A stretch of 50,577 nt of DNA. Source: Bacillota bacterium (lineage in GTDB: Bacteria > Bacillota > Sulfobacillia > JACIYH01). The position numbers and the translations under genes were made by a program. Positions 50,534 to 50,577 of the stretch are shown piece after piece. The stretch is from positions 1-50,577 of the forward strand of contig JACIYH010000012.1 of the NCBI GenBank assembly GCA_014360055.1, in the 5' to 3' direction. The notes below the pieces were generated by a model. That model saw only the letters and a program-made list of their open reading frames with translations. It ran no database searches and was not told the origin of the DNA. Position 1 is the first letter of the stretch. The number at the start of each line of letters is the position of its first letter.

Positions 50534-50577
50534 TGGCAATGATGTTCAGAATGTGAACGCTTGACTTGGAGATAGGC

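Overview
The window is one continuous stretch of very GC-rich chromosome with a Bacillota (Firmicutes) character: strong AGGAGG-type ribosome sites with frequent GTG and TTG starts, S-layer homology (SLH) surface proteins, a Spo0E-like sporulation phosphatase, a YitT membrane protein, a cobalamin-type radical SAM protein and many secreted beta-propeller proteins. A moderately thermophilic, spore-forming, high-GC Bacillota lineage (Symbiobacterium/Thermaerobacter/Limnochorda-like) fits, but the species cannot be named from this sequence alone. No rRNA, tRNA or CRISPR array was recognised.

Layout. 14-8858 (minus): a cell-surface operon running SLH protein, Ser-rich exported protein, giant FN3/PA14 protein, exported beta-propeller, an orphan HD-GYP-tail domain and a NERD nuclease-fold protein. 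9275-15560: an accessory, decayed zone with a metal-ligand-less inositol-monophosphatase relative, back-to-back fragments of a tyrosine recombinase and an XRE regulator, a 16-bp tandem repeat, an unusual multicopper oxidase, Spo0E, and a frameshifted HD-GYP gene. 15561-18751 (plus): purine permease and adenine deaminase, a purine salvage pair. 18871-26981 (minus): radical SAM protein, a small membrane protein, and an extracytoplasmic operon of lipoprotein propeller, shortened GH18 protein and a metallophosphoesterase-PQQ-SLH fusion. 27274-28935 (plus): an ABC exporter half-transporter, followed by an MFS tail remnant.

29082-40204 (minus) is a long, tightly packed run: small membrane protein, Zn alcohol dehydrogenase, a possibly chimeric SCP2-like protein, IclR regulator, SCP2 protein, a 2-oxoacid/acetoin dehydrogenase complex (E1 alpha-beta fusion, E2, E3), lipoate ligase, tandem nitrilase, coiled-coil protein and a 4-TM protein. 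E1 has lost its thiamine-diphosphate core and E3 its flavin domain, so the complex as read here cannot work. 40805-46750 (plus) is a FadR-type regulator with its own sigma-A promoter and a FadR-like operator, then an alkylglycerone-phosphate-synthase-like flavoprotein, GlpD and an FGGY kinase: a lipid-glycerol operon that looks acyl-CoA controlled. It is followed by a heavily deleted glycerol kinase remnant, a frameshifted SLH protein, a 54-residue membrane peptide and a YitT gene whose 3' end is replaced by unrelated sequence.

The strongest overall signal is recurrent gene breakage by clean segmental deletion: conserved blocks remain recognisable but are stitched together with middles or ends missing (E1 alpha, E3, GlpK, GH18, recombinase, XRE, M28 peptidase, MFS). 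Either this genome is eroding by deletion, or the assembly (for example single-cell or metagenome derived) carries chimeric joins. Read mapping would decide. No clearly new defence or mobile system was found; the best novelty candidates are the FadR-controlled lipid operon, the tandem nitrilase with a dead N-terminal domain, and the two surface-protein operons.
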